From the NCBI GenBank assembly GCA_934183325.1, contig CAKPSH010000006.1:1-64000 (forward strand): a DNA stretch of 64,000 nt, given 5' to 3'. Each line of letters begins with the position of its first letter. The stretch's first letter is position 1. The translations under genes and the position numbers were made by a program. Of this stretch, positions 1 through 8,635 are shown piece by piece. Origin of the DNA: an uncultured Clostridia bacterium. Lineage in GTDB: Bacteria; Bacillota; Clostridia; TANB77; CAG-508. The notes beneath the pieces are model-generated. The model was given only the letters and a program-made list of their open reading frames with translations. It searched no databases and was not told where the DNA came from.

Positions 1-1335
1 CTTTATTACTTTATTCAATATTGTTTGAACTATTTTTATTACTATTTCTGTTACTGGTATAAATATTAATAAAAACTCTATTATTATAAGAAATATATTT
101 GTACTTTTTATACTCATTGCCAAAATAATAGATATAATAATTGATAATATGATTGGACCTGCTGTATATAGTTTTACTTTTTCTACTTTATTTTTTCTTG
201 GTATTTGTAATTCTTCATATAATTCATCTATTCCTTTGTCTATTAAATAATATCCTATATGTGCTTTTTTGTTTTTTTCATTTTCATTATAATTTCTTTC
301 GGCCAATTCCAGTGTTTTTTGTGCTATATATATTTCTGATAACTTTATTTTTTTAGATATTTCCATTATCTTATTTCTATAATATTCTTTAGTTGTATAA
401 TCCATCTTTTCATAAACACCTACTGGATCTTTTTTTAATACATCTTCCACTCCATTTATTTTTTCAAATATTTTAACAAAATTCATTCTTTGTAATTCAT
501 GTAAACTTGTTATCGCATTTCCCATAGATACCTTTTTTAATGCTATATCGTAATGTTCTTTTTTTATTACTTCATCCACTGTTAGCCCTTGTTTTCTTAC
601 TTCATCTTCTAATATATTTATATATGCAATTCCTTGCCTACCATATTTTTTTAGTTTAAATGATAGATATTCAATAAATTGATACCTATTTCCTCCTATG
701 TCTATATTTTTTGTATCATATATGATTTTAAATTGTTGTTTATCTTTAGATTTTTTTTCTAGAAATCTCTCTACTAAACTCTCTACCTTTAGTTTCTGTA
801 TTTGAGCAGAGTATATACTTTCGCATATTCTTCTAATTTTTTCTATTAATGCTATTTTGAAGAATAAATTTATATCCCATATTTCTTCCATATTTAATGT
901 TTTTTTATTTTGATAACTTTTTAGATATTCTTTTACACTTTCTAATTCTATTTTTCCATCTGTATATAAAACTATTTCGGAAGCTAAACAATATATTCTT
1001 GCATATCCTCTATATTCCCCATTTGATATTCCTACAAAATTTATATACTTTTTTAATGATAAGTCTTTTATTACTGATTTTACTGTTTCTTCTATCGTAT
1101 AATAATTATCAAGTAACCATTCTCCTGCTGGATGTATTTGTATTTCTGATTTTAAATTTAAACTAAGTAATTCATATGTTTTTGTTATAAATTCATAATT
1201 TTCTTTTAATCTTGGAATTGGATATGTTGATTTATTTGATTTTGAGCATAATATATGCTCTGATGCCATGTTTTCTAAGTATTTTTGTAATTGATTTTTA
1301 TCTAGAACGATTCCATTTAAGTTTGTTGGTATCAT
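1..1335 (-). CDS. Cyclic beta-1,2-glucan synthetase (NdvB-like), N-terminal part
   Basis: An open frame of 445 codons runs off the left edge of the window with no stop, so only the N-terminus is present. It starts at ATG 1335 behind an AGGAAGTG ribosome site. The motifs HPAGEWLLDNYYTIEE (about residues 82-97), a 'GEYRGYARIYCLASEI' stretch and ALIEKIRRICESIY match the N-terminal region of the large NdvB/ChvB family, which polymerises UDP-glucose into cyclic beta-glucan using GT84 and GH94 domains (family knowledge). Two hydrophobic segments near residues 390-440 fit the membrane part. The transferase and phosphorylase domains would lie outside the window, so activity cannot be judged. Confidence 0.75.
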   Translation of the reverse strand, partial: MIPTNLNGIVLDKNQLQKYLENMASEHILCSKSNKSTYPIPRLKENYEFITKTYELLSLNLKSEIQIHPAGEWLLDNYYTIEETVKSVIKDLSLKKYINFVGISNGEYRGYARIYCLASEIVLYTDGKIELESVKEYLKSYQNKKTLNMEEIWDINLFFKIALIEKIRRICESIYSAQIQKLKVESLVERFLEKKSKDKQQFKIIYDTKNIDIGGNRYQFIEYLSFKLKKYGRQGIAYINILEDEVRKQGLTVDEVIKKEHYDIALKKVSMGNAITSLHELQRMNFVKIFEKINGVEDVLKKDPVGVYEKMDYTTKEYYRNKIMEISKKIKLSEIYIAQKTLELAERNYNENEKNKKAHIGYYLIDKGIDELYEELQIPRKNKVEKVKLYTAGPIILSIIISIILAMSIKSTNIFLIIIEFLLIFIPVTEIVIKIVQTILNKVIK

Positions 1336-1477
1336 TTCTTCACTTCCTAAATTTATTATTTTTTCTTAGTTTTATCTTTATTAGAAGTTTTTATTCATTA
1401 AAATCTTTATGCATTCAATTGATTTTTTTATTTTTTAATGTTATCATTTATTTATATTTAAACATAGGAGAAAAGAA

Positions 1478-2419
1478 ATGGATATTTATTCAAATTTTGA
1501 TTTTTATAGTCCTTTTAATCTTTCAGAATACTCATTTGGTAAATCAATGAGATATCAATTAAGTTTATTGGATAATTTGGATTTTAAAACTAAACGTCAT
1601 TCACAAAATGTTGCAAATGTTACTGGTCGTATTTGTGAGTATTTGGGTTGCAAACCTGAATTTACATTTTATGCTGTTATGTGTGCTTATTTACATGATA
1701 TAGGTAAAACTTTTATCCCAAAAAGTATTCTTTTTAAAGACGGTCGTTTAACTGATGAAGAATATGAAATTATAAAGCAACATACAACCTATGGTTATAA
1801 TTTGTGTATTAATGATCCTAAATTAAAAATGTTTGCAGAAGGCACTTTATACCATCATGAATGTCTTGATGGTTCTGGTTACCCTAATGGAGTTAAAGGT
1901 AAAGATATTCCTTATGCTTCACAAATCATACATGTTGCTGATGTTTATGATGCTTTAGTTACTAAAAGACATTATACTACTCACGTAAATATCTCTGATA
2001 CTCTAAATGTATTGGTTAAAGATTCCGAACCTTCTAAAAATATGGTAGCATTTGACGAGCTATCTAGAAATTATCAAGTTGGTAAAATAAATAAAACTGC
2101 TCTTAATGCTTTATTTAAAGTTGTTATTGATGATACCAATTTTGAAATTGCTTCTACTAAAAAATATATAAAAGCATTAAAAAATGATGTTAGTAGACTA
2201 GAACAAGTTGAAGATTTTGATAAACAAAGAAAAAAAGCTAGAACTGAAAAGAAAAAACAATACTTTGAAAATGGTATGAATATATTATTTGCCGATAAAG
2301 AAAATAAGGACAATTATCTTGATGTCCTAAATGATTATAGAAATGCTGTTACTAAAAAGTATGATTTAATTGATAACCTAAATGAAGAAATTAAAGTTTT
2401 GAAGAAGTTGAAGGTATAA
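1478..2419 (+). CDS. HD-GYP domain phosphodiesterase-like protein
   Basis: A 313-residue protein starting at ATG 1478 behind AGGAGAAAAG. The HD-GYP core occupies about residues 45-175: RHSQNVA, the metal-binding LHDIGK, HTTYGY, and HHECLDGSGYPNG followed by HVADVYDAL. This family hydrolyses cyclic di-GMP or related cyclic dinucleotides (family knowledge). No REC or sensor domain is present. The C-terminal 120 residues are lysine-rich and look coiled-coil (about 225-313). It is transcribed away from the ndvB-like gene. The catalytic residues look intact; the substrate is inferred only from the family. Confidence 0.85.
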   Translation: MDIYSNFDFYSPFNLSEYSFGKSMRYQLSLLDNLDFKTKRHSQNVANVTGRICEYLGCKPEFTFYAVMCAYLHDIGKTFIPKSILFKDGRLTDEEYEIIKQHTTYGYNLCINDPKLKMFAEGTLYHHECLDGSGYPNGVKGKDIPYASQIIHVADVYDALVTKRHYTTHVNISDTLNVLVKDSEPSKNMVAFDELSRNYQVGKINKTALNALFKVVIDDTNFEIASTKKYIKALKNDVSRLEQVEDFDKQRKKARTEKKKQYFENGMNILFADKENKDNYLDVLNDYRNAVTKKYDLIDNLNEEIKVLKKLKV

Positions 2420-2420
2420 T

Positions 2421-2449
2421 TTGACATAAAGTTAATTTTATATTATAAT
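2421..2449 (+). promoter_or_regulatory. Consensus sigma-A promoter of GC-rich cassette 1
   Basis: TTGACA at 2421-2426 and TATAAT at 2444-2449 are separated by exactly 17 bases, a perfect vegetative promoter starting 1 base after the HD-GYP stop codon. Transcription would start near 2456, leaving a leader of about 110 nt. The leader contains CCTCTACCCAAGAGG and the hairpin CCGGC-GTA-GCCGG just before the ribosome site of the small gene. Confidence 0.8.
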
Positions 2450-2568
2450 GGATATATGGGATAAGCTTTATGCTTATATGTATGTCCTCTACCCAAGAGG
2501 TAACTGGATTTTTAAATCTGGTGATTGTTTTCTTTATAGTCCGGCGTAGCCGGAGAAAAGAGGAAAAG

Positions 2569-2754
2569 ATGAAAAAAAGCGTGAGAGTTGAGATGTGCCC
2601 GTATTCTGGTACTATGTGCCAGTTTAACGTTCCGGGTTGTCCGGGACCTAGGGAGCATGAAAGCTCGGCCCGTGAGGTAATTGTTGGAGTCTCCAACAAC
2701 CCTGACGGTAAGTGGGATCCTTCCCACTTCGAAAAGCGGATTTGCTGCCATTAA
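2569..2754 (+). CDS. Small cysteine-rich protein in a GC-rich cassette
   Basis: ATG 2569 is preceded by GAGGAAAAG and encodes 61 residues with five cysteines (10, 17, 24, 59, 60) and several prolines. A longer frame opens at 2470, but the promoter, hairpin and ribosome site favour 2569. Base composition is close to half G+C, far above the neighbouring genes, and GC-rich codons (CCG, CGG, GCC, GAC) are used, which suggests recent transfer. It sits alone between a perfect promoter and a strong terminator. I do not recognise the family; the paired cysteines could bind metal or form disulphides, but that is inference. Confidence 0.6.
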   Translation: MKKSVRVEMCPYSGTMCQFNVPGCPGPREHESSAREVIVGVSNNPDGKWDPSHFEKRICCH

Positions 2755-2774
2755 TTTGGTAGCATAATCCGGAG

Positions 2775-2810
2775 AGCCAGGCGACTTTTTAAGCCGCCTG
2801 GCTTTTTTTA
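2775..2810 (+). terminator. Rho-independent terminator of cassette 1
   Basis: Perfect 9-bp stem AGCCAGGCG / CGCCTGGCT (2775-2783 with 2795-2803) followed by a run of T. It ends the GC-rich cassette and faces the convergent mazF-like gene. Confidence 0.9.
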
Positions 2811-2821
2811 TGTTATTTATT

Positions 2822-3169
2822 TTACTCTAATCCAAAACTTACACCTAATGCATTATTAATCTTATTAATTACTCCTGTATCATTTATATGTCCTATTTTT
2901 TCTTTTAATCTGCTTTTATCTATTGTTCTAATTTGTTCTGTTAATATTACTGAATCTGACTTTAATCCACTATTTTCAGAGCTTATTTTTATGTGTGTTG
3001 GTAAATTGTTTTTTCCAATTTGTGATGTAATTGCAGCAGCAATTACTGTTGGACTATATTTATTTCCAGTATCATTCTGAATTATTAGCACTGGTCTTAT
3101 TCCGCCTTGTTCAGAACCTATTACTGGACTTAAATCTGCATAAAACATATCTCCTCTTTTAACTATCAT
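2822..3169 (-). CDS. ndoA: MazF/PemK-family mRNA interferase (NdoA-like)
   Basis: 115 residues from ATG 3169. An in-frame GTG at 3178 overlaps the AGGAG ribosome site, so ATG 3169 is preferred. The N-terminus [20 protein letters not shown] and [12 protein letters not shown] followed by [10 protein letters not shown] are typical of the PemK/MazF fold, whose members cleave single-stranded mRNA at short motifs. In Firmicutes this gene normally follows a ribbon-helix-helix antitoxin and alanine racemase; here neither lies upstream, and the next gene is the GerS-like one. The antitoxin must be elsewhere or absent. Confidence 0.88.
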   Translation of the reverse strand: MIVKRGDMFYADLSPVIGSEQGGIRPVLIIQNDTGNKYSPTVIAAAITSQIGKNNLPTHIKISSENSGLKSDSVILTEQIRTIDKSRLKEKIGHINDTGVINKINNALGVSFGLE

Positions 3170-3287
3170 TTTTATCACTCCTGATATTACATTAATTGAT
3201 ATTTTAATATTAGTTTGTATCCTGATTTTTTTATTTGATAGCTTTTACTATATTTAATTAAATAATAAATATTTTTATTTAATTATT

Positions 3288-3906
3288 TTATTCTATTATT
3301 TCTTCTTTGGCAGTTTTATTAATTGTTATCTCCTTATATAATATGTAAACCAAAGTTTTTTTGTTCTCATCCATTATTTCCATTTTTATTGGCAATCCGA
3401 TTAGTTTTATCTAATATCAGTCTTTTGTATTTTGAATATTTATTAGAAGATGTTAAACTTAATATAACTTCGTTATCTTTAATATTTTCATCTATTTTTT
3501 CATTTTTACTTTCTTCTATAAAATTACTTAGACATAAGGAATTATCTATCAAACAATTATAGCCTTCATGCAGTTTAGATAAAGCTAATTTTGAATTTTT
3601 TATTTCTAATTCATTTCCATCATATATTGTTACAAGACCTTGTATATTTTCTGGTACATTAATTTCTTGTTTGAATAAATTTGGAGCTACATACCATTGA
3701 TTTATAATATATTTATTAGTATTCTTATTACTTATTATCTCTACTTCTATTTTTGCCTTATATGAACTAATATTTAAAATATATTGTTTAAAATCTGTAA
3801 TTGATTTATTTATATTGTTTCCTGTTTTTATTTTTTTATAATAAAAACATAAAATTAATAAGAAAAAAATTAATAAAATTATAACTATATATTTTTTGTT
3901 TTTCAT
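3288..3906 (-). pseudogene. GerS/LolA-like lipoprotein, frameshifted near the C-terminus
   Basis: The first 179 residues (3367-3906) have a hydrophobic N-terminal segment containing Cys20 and a LolA-like body (YNQWYV-like region, VTIYDGNELEI, YKRLILDKTNR). At about 3395 the frame breaks. In the next frame the sequence continues as LPIKMEIMDENKKTLVY and ends at a stop at 3288-3290, exactly the tail expected for this family. One inserted base separates the two parts. In Clostridioides difficile GerS, needed for spore cortex lysis, lies next to alanine racemase and ndoAI-ndoA, so this locus looks like that cluster with alr and the antitoxin gone. The lipobox is poor (LIL before Cys). An assembly error is an alternative. 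Confidence 0.65.
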
Positions 3907-3927
3907 ACTTTTTATCCTTTATACTTA

Positions 3928-3957
3928 AAATTGGGTTGCTATTACTTAGCAACCCAA
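3928..3957 (-). terminator. Terminator overlapping the dusB stop codon
   Basis: Perfect 10-bp stem TTGGGTTGCT / AGCAACCCAA (3931-3940 with 3948-3957), 7-nt loop, then TTTTAAG on the minus strand. The dusB stop codon at 3946-3948 lies in the loop and edge of the stem. Confidence 0.8.
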
Positions 3958-4941
3958 CTTATTTATATTAACTATATTTTCAAAATATTCTTTTAAATAA
4001 TTTTCTAATTCATTTTTATCAGTAATTTTATTTATTTTTTCTCTTGCTTCTGCACTTCTAGGCATTCCTTTTAAATATGAAGATATATGTTTTCTCATCT
4101 CTTTTATTCCTATTTTTTCTCCTTTGGTCTTTATTTCTAATTCAATATGTCTTATTATTATATTTAAAATTTCTTCATATTTTGGTTCTTGATATTGTTC
4201 ATTTTTCAAATATTGTTGTACTTCTTTAAAGATAAAAGGTTTTCCTATACTTGCTCTTCCTATCATTATTCCATCTACTCCTGTATATTCAAACATCCTT
4301 TTAGCACTTTCGCCATCAATAATATCTCCATTTCCAATTACAGGAATCTTTACAGCATCTTTTACTTGTTTTATTATATCTAAATCGCTTTTTCCAGAAT
4401 AATATTCTGTTCTCGTCCTTCCATGTATTGTAATTGCACTTGCTCCTGCCTGTTCAAATACTTTGGCCGCTTCAATTGCAACAATATTATCTGCATCCCA
4501 TCCTTTTCTAAATTTAACGGTTACTGGATGTTCTGCTACTCTTACAACTTCTTTTACTATTTTTCCTGCTAATTCTAAATCTAAAAGTAATCTACTTCCA
4601 TCTCCATTTTTTACAACTTTTGGTGCTGGGCATCCCATATTTATATCAATTATATCTGCTATTCCATTCAAGAAATTTGTGGCATATACCATTGATTCTA
4701 TGTCACTGCCAAAGATTTGCATAGATATAGGTCTTTTTTCTCCTTCTGTATTTAGCAAAAGTTTTGTTTTTTCATCTCCATAAAATAAAGCTTTTGCACT
4801 TACCATTTCTGTACACACCAATCCAGGATTATATTGTTTGCAAATAATTCTAAATGGTAAATCGGTAATCCCTGCCATTGGTGCTAATATTATATTATTT
4901 TCTAGTTCTATATTTCCTATTTTTAGTTTGTGTATATACAT
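3946..4941 (-). CDS. dusB: tRNA-dihydrouridine synthase B
   Basis: 331 residues from ATG 4941 behind TGGAGGATT. The protein is a TIM-barrel flavoenzyme that reduces uridine to dihydrouridine in the tRNA D-loop. Visible family marks are LAPMAGITDLPFR (FMN site, about residues 20-32), CTEMVSAKAL, DINMGCPAPKVVKNGDG containing the catalytic Cys (about 100), ITIHGRTR, GNGDI and GIMIGRAS. Length is normal. It is followed by its own terminator and preceded by the rodA terminator, so it is probably a separate transcript. Confidence 0.95.
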   Translation of the reverse strand: MYIHKLKIGNIELENNIILAPMAGITDLPFRIICKQYNPGLVCTEMVSAKALFYGDEKTKLLLNTEGEKRPISMQIFGSDIESMVYATNFLNGIADIIDINMGCPAPKVVKNGDGSRLLLDLELAGKIVKEVVRVAEHPVTVKFRKGWDADNIVAIEAAKVFEQAGASAITIHGRTRTEYYSGKSDLDIIKQVKDAVKIPVIGNGDIIDGESAKRMFEYTGVDGIMIGRASIGKPFIFKEVQQYLKNEQYQEPKYEEILNIIIRHIELEIKTKGEKIGIKEMRKHISSYLKGMPRSAEAREKINKITDKNELENYLKEYFENIVNINKLGC

Positions 4942-4954
4942 TTAATCCTCCAAA

Positions 4955-4990
4955 TAAAATGGAGCATGTTTTTTATTTTTTCCATGCTCC
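4955..4990 (-). terminator. Terminator after rodA
   Basis: Stem GGAGCATG (4961-4968) with CATGCTCC (4983-4990), followed on the minus strand by ATTTTATTT. It ends the minD-minE-rodA transcript. Confidence 0.75.
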
Positions 4991-5002
4991 CTTTTGTTTA
5001 AT

Positions 5003-6112
5003 TTATTCAACAAATAATGTTTTCTTTCGTCTTCCACTAATATTTAGCAATAATCCTATACAAATAAAGTTAGTTATAAGTGAACTTCCTCCATAACTTA
5101 CAAATGGAAGAGGTACACCTGTTATTGGTAAAAGTCCCATTGTCATTCCTATATTTTCAAGCATATGAAATGTAAATACTCCACAAATCCCAACGGCTAT
5201 ATAAGTACCAACCTCATCTTTTGCTGTTTTTGCTACATATATTGCTTTAGTTATTAACCATACATATAAAATTATAACTGCTGCTGCTATAACAAATCCT
5301 AGTTCTTCTCCTATTACTGAGAATATGAAATCTGTCGTTTTAGGATATAGGTATCCTAATTGTGTTTGATTTCCTTTTAATAATCCCATACCTAATAGTT
5401 TTCCAGAGCCAATTGCAAGTTTTGATTGAATTACATTATATCCTGCTCCTCTTGGATCTAGCTCTGGATTTAAAAATACATCAATTCTTGTCTTAGCGTG
5501 ATTTGGTAATACATATGTATATGCTAAGGGTACTGCAACAATAATTGCTACTAATGCTAAAATAATTATTTTTTTATCTATTCCTGCAATAAACATCATA
5601 AAAATATAAGCAAATATGAATGCCATTAAAGTTCCATAATCAGGTTGTAGTACAATTAATCCTGCAGGAATTGCAAGTATTATTCCTGTAATTAATAATT
5701 TCCAAAATTTATTTATCTCTCGTTTATCACCATTTTGAAGTTTCTGAATAATAAAAGCTAGAAACACTATAAATATAACTTTTGCAAACTCACTTGGTTG
5801 AAATGTCATCCAGTCATTAATTTTAAACCAACTGGTTGCTCCGTTTACTGGTTCTGTAAACAGAACTGCTATCAGTCCAATTATAAATATACCATAAAAT
5901 ACTGGAGATATTTTTGCAATTGTATTATAGTCCACTAACATTACTATTATCATTATAGGTATACTAACAGCTGTCCAAACAATTTGCTTTTTCAACTCCA
6001 CATTTCCGGTCTCTTTTGTAGCAGAATATAGAGCTACCATACCTATTAGTAATAATATTAAACAGCTTATTAATATACTCCATTCAATATTTTTTAAATA
6101 TTTATTCTTCAT
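5003..6112 (-). CDS. rodA: RodA-type SEDS peptidoglycan glycosyltransferase
   Basis: About 369 residues from ATG 6112; an upstream in-frame GTG at 6127 is less likely. The start overlaps the minE stop by 11 bases, implying translational coupling. Ten or so membrane helices are seen, with SEDS marks NGATSWF, FQPSEFAKV, QPDYGT, KLAIGSGKLLGMGL and FVSYGGSS. SEDS proteins polymerise lipid II, RodA during elongation. The min-rodA order is a common clostridial arrangement and favours RodA over FtsW or SpoVE. Confidence 0.9.
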   Translation of the reverse strand: MKNKYLKNIEWSILISCLILLLIGMVALYSATKETGNVELKKQIVWTAVSIPIMIIVMLVDYNTIAKISPVFYGIFIIGLIAVLFTEPVNGATSWFKINDWMTFQPSEFAKVIFIVFLAFIIQKLQNGDKREINKFWKLLITGIILAIPAGLIVLQPDYGTLMAFIFAYIFMMFIAGIDKKIIILALVAIIVAVPLAYTYVLPNHAKTRIDVFLNPELDPRGAGYNVIQSKLAIGSGKLLGMGLLKGNQTQLGYLYPKTTDFIFSVIGEELGFVIAAAVIILYVWLITKAIYVAKTAKDEVGTYIAVGICGVFTFHMLENIGMTMGLLPITGVPLPFVSYGGSSLITNFICIGLLLNISGRRKKTLFVE

Positions 6113-6536
6113 TCTTTTTACTCTCACTCTTTATTTCTTCTTTAGTTTTTTCAACTTGAGTTTCTGCAATTATTTGTTTAGCCTCTTCTATTATTTCTTT
6201 TTCTTCTTCAACTTTTTTATTTTCTTTTACTCTTGCTTCTTGTTTTATATTAACAATTGGAATATTTGCATATAATGCCGGTGCTCCTGTTGTTCCATCT
6301 GTGTTCTGTTTATTCGTTAATCTAACATCTATTGCACTTTCATCTACTTCAATATATTTTTTAATAACATCTATTATCTCTTGTTTCATCAAGTCTAAAA
6401 AGTCAGCTGAAACATTTGCTCTATCTTGCATTAATACTAAATGTAATCTTTCCTTTGCTGCTTCTTTTGAATTGTTTGTATTATTTTTTTCTGACTTTTT
6501 CATGTTTTTAAAAAAACTTATAATGTTTTCAAACAT
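6102..6536 (-). CDS. minE: Cell division topological specificity factor MinE, C-terminally extended
   Basis: 144 residues, clearly longer than the usual 80-95. The N-terminal ~100 residues hold the MinE pattern: an amphipathic start FENIISFFKN, then AKERLHLVLMQDRANVS and a beta strand followed by VDVRL-like ESAIDVRLTN. The last ~45 residues are a Lys/Glu-rich repetitive tail with no recognised domain. MinE stimulates the MinD ATPase and restricts the division inhibitor to the poles. It lies 26 bases after minD and overlaps rodA. Confidence 0.85.
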   Translation of the reverse strand: MFENIISFFKNMKKSEKNNTNNSKEAAKERLHLVLMQDRANVSADFLDLMKQEIIDVIKKYIEVDESAIDVRLTNKQNTDGTTGAPALYANIPIVNIKQEARVKENKKVEEEKEIIEEAKQIIAETQVEKTKEEIKSESKKNEE

Positions 6537-6562
6537 GTTTCATTCCACCTTTTCTGTTTACT

Positions 6563-7357
6563 CTATTTTATTCCAAACATTCTTTTTAGTTTGGCTAAGA
6601 AACCTTTTTCTCTTCCTGGAATACTTACCTCTATATTTTCTCCTAAAATTCTTTTTGCAATTTCTCTATATGCTTTTCCTGATGGAGCTTTTTTATTTGA
6701 AACTACAGGTTCTCCTTTGTTTGTTTGTGTAATAATGTATTCATCGTCTGGTACCACACCAGTAAGATCTATTGATAATAAATCAACTATATCTTCAACA
6801 TCCATCATTTCACCTTTTTTTACCATATTTGGTCTTAGTCTGTTTATTACTAACTCAGGATTTTTTATTTCAGATGCTTCAAGAAGTCCTATAATTCTAT
6901 CTGCATCCCTTATTGATGATATCTCTGCTGTTGTTACAACTATTGCTCTATCTGCTCCTGCAATTGCATTTTTAAATCCTTGTTCAATTCCTGCAGGACA
7001 ATCTATTATTATGTAATCAAATTCTTCTTTTAATTTATTGGTAAGTTCTCTCATTTGCTCTTCATTTACTGCACTTTTATCTCTTGTTTGAGCAGCTGGA
7101 AGCAAAAATAATTCATCAAAACGTTTATCTTTTATAAGTGCTTGTCTTATTTTACATCTTTCTTCTACAACATCAACAATATCATAAACAATTCTATTTT
7201 CAAGTCCCATTACAACATCTAGATTTCTTAAACCAATGTCTGTATCAATCAAAGCAACTTTTTTTCCTTCTAGTGCTAATGATGCACCTAAATTTGCTGT
7301 TGTTGTTGTCTTTCCTACTCCACCTTTTCCTGATGTTATTACTATAACTTCTCCCAT
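6563..7357 (-). CDS. minD: Septum site-determining ATPase MinD
   Basis: 264 residues. Deviant Walker A GKGGVGKTTTTANLG at residues 10-24, DTDIGLRNLD (switch I), DYIIIDCPAGIEQG (Walker B) and an amphipathic C-terminal membrane-targeting helix LAKLKRMFGIK. MinD binds membrane as an ATP dimer and recruits MinC and MinE. No minC lies upstream; the next gene is the divergent por operon. The leader and divergent promoters occupy 7358-7722. Confidence 0.95.
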   Translation of the reverse strand: MGEVIVITSGKGGVGKTTTTANLGASLALEGKKVALIDTDIGLRNLDVVMGLENRIVYDIVDVVEERCKIRQALIKDKRFDELFLLPAAQTRDKSAVNEEQMRELTNKLKEEFDYIIIDCPAGIEQGFKNAIAGADRAIVVTTAEISSIRDADRIIGLLEASEIKNPELVINRLRPNMVKKGEMMDVEDIVDLLSIDLTGVVPDDEYIITQTNKGEPVVSNKKAPSGKAYREIAKRILGENIEVSIPGREKGFLAKLKRMFGIK

Positions 7358-7643
7358 GTTTTATATCATTCCTTCCTTTAAAGTTATAAATCTTGTAAAT
7401 TATTTTCGCTTTTATATCTATTTTTAACTTTATCTTAAGAATATTTTCTATTTGCTTTTGTAGTAATTTTTATTTTTATATCATATATTAAATTTCGTTA
7501 AAAGTCAATGACTTTTGACATATAACTTAATCTATTTTTGGCATATAGCTTAATTTATTTTGAGTTTTTATTATAGTTTAATTTTTACAATTTTTGTTAT
7601 ATGAATTTATATTTTTTTCTATATAAACGCTCGGTCATTTTCC

Positions 7644-7672
7644 TTGACATTCAACTGTTTTCATACTATACT
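7644..7672 (+). promoter_or_regulatory. Promoter of the por operon
   Basis: TTGACA (7644-7649), 17-base spacer, TATACT (7667-7672). A strong ribosome site AAGGAGG lies near 7704-7710. The 365-base gap between minD and porC holds this promoter and AT-rich sequence; no further gene was found in it. Confidence 0.75.
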
Positions 7673-7722
7673 GTACTTGTTGAAAAAACAGAATTTATAA
7701 AAAAGGAGGTCTTCTTTTTAAA

Positions 7723-8301
7723 ATGAAAGATTTAATCGAAATTAGATGGCATGGTCGTGGTGGTCAAGGTGCAAAAACAGCATCTCTTTTACTTGCAGAT
7801 GCTGCATTTAATACAGGTAAATATATTCAAGGTTTCCCTGAATATGGTCCAGAAAGAATGGGTGCTCCTATAACAGCTTATAATCGTATTAGTACTAAAC
7901 CTATTACAATTCATAGCAATATTTATGAACCTGATTATGTTGTCGTTGTAGATGATACACTTCTTGAAACTGTTGATGTTACTTCAGGCCTAAAAGAAGA
8001 TGGTGCTATTGTTATTAATACATCTAAGGATGCTGATTATATAAAACAATCTTTAAAAGGTTATAAAGGTGATATTTATACAATTGATGCAAGAAAAATT
8101 TCACTTGAAGCTCTTGGTAGATATTTTCCTAATACTCCAATGCTAGCTGCTATAGTTCATGTTACAGGTATTATGAAGGACGATGAATTTTTAAATGATA
8201 TGCAAGGTTCTTTTAAACATAAATTTGCTAAAAAACCTGAAGTTATTGATGGTAATATGAAAGCTTTGGAAATAGCTTTAAAGGAAGTTAATAAAATTTA
8301 A
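7723..8301 (+). CDS. porC: 2-oxoacid:ferredoxin oxidoreductase, gamma subunit
   Basis: 192 residues. RWHGRGGQGAKTASLLLA at the N-terminus and FPEYGPERMGAPITAY are the signature of the gamma subunit of pyruvate or 2-ketoisovalerate:ferredoxin oxidoreductase. It is the first gene of a gamma-delta-alpha-beta operon. The four-subunit form, rather than the single-chain clostridial PFOR, is the kind known from Thermotoga, archaea and some anaerobic Firmicutes. Pyruvate is the likeliest substrate, but the sequence alone does not exclude branched-chain ketoacids. Confidence 0.88.
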   Translation: MKDLIEIRWHGRGGQGAKTASLLLADAAFNTGKYIQGFPEYGPERMGAPITAYNRISTKPITIHSNIYEPDYVVVVDDTLLETVDVTSGLKEDGAIVINTSKDADYIKQSLKGYKGDIYTIDARKISLEALGRYFPNTPMLAAIVHVTGIMKDDEFLNDMQGSFKHKFAKKPEVIDGNMKALEIALKEVNKI

Positions 8302-8329
8302 TTTTATTTTATAGAAAGGACGTGAAATT

Positions 8330-8608
8330 ATGATAGATAAAAATACTCCTGCTAAAGATTTAACACCTGGCGGTGATATTTACGAGGCTGGAAATTCTAT
8401 AGAATTTAAAACTGGTGATTGGCGTTCAACAACACCAAAGTTCATACCAGAAAATTGTAAACAATGTGGACTATGTTTTCCTGTATGTCCAGATGATGCT
8501 ATTCCTGTTGGAAAAGATCAAAAAAGAGGAAATTTTAATTATGATTATTGCAAAGGTTGCGGAATTTGTGCAAAAGTTTGCCCTTTTAAAGCAATTATTA
8601 TGGAATAA
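8330..8608 (+). CDS. porD: 2-oxoacid:ferredoxin oxidoreductase, delta (ferredoxin) subunit
   Basis: 92 residues with two complete 4Fe-4S motifs: CKQCGLCFPVCP (about 43-54) and CKGCGICAKVCP (about 74-85). This subunit passes electrons from the thiamine-bound substrate to external ferredoxin. It lies 28 bases after porC with the ribosome site AGAAAGGACG. Confidence 0.9.
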   Translation: MIDKNTPAKDLTPGGDIYEAGNSIEFKTGDWRSTTPKFIPENCKQCGLCFPVCPDDAIPVGKDQKRGNFNYDYCKGCGICAKVCPFKAIIME

Positions 8609-8635
8609 TTAATTTATAGAAAGGATTTGATAAAT

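Noticed and set aside
153..1550. Plus-strand open frames rich in Phe/Leu over the first 1.5 kb.
   Set aside because: They mirror the minus-strand NdvB-like gene, whose family motifs are clear.
2391..2751. Minus-strand open frames across GC-rich cassette 1.
   Set aside because: The promoter, ribosome site and terminator are all on the plus strand; the minus frames have none.
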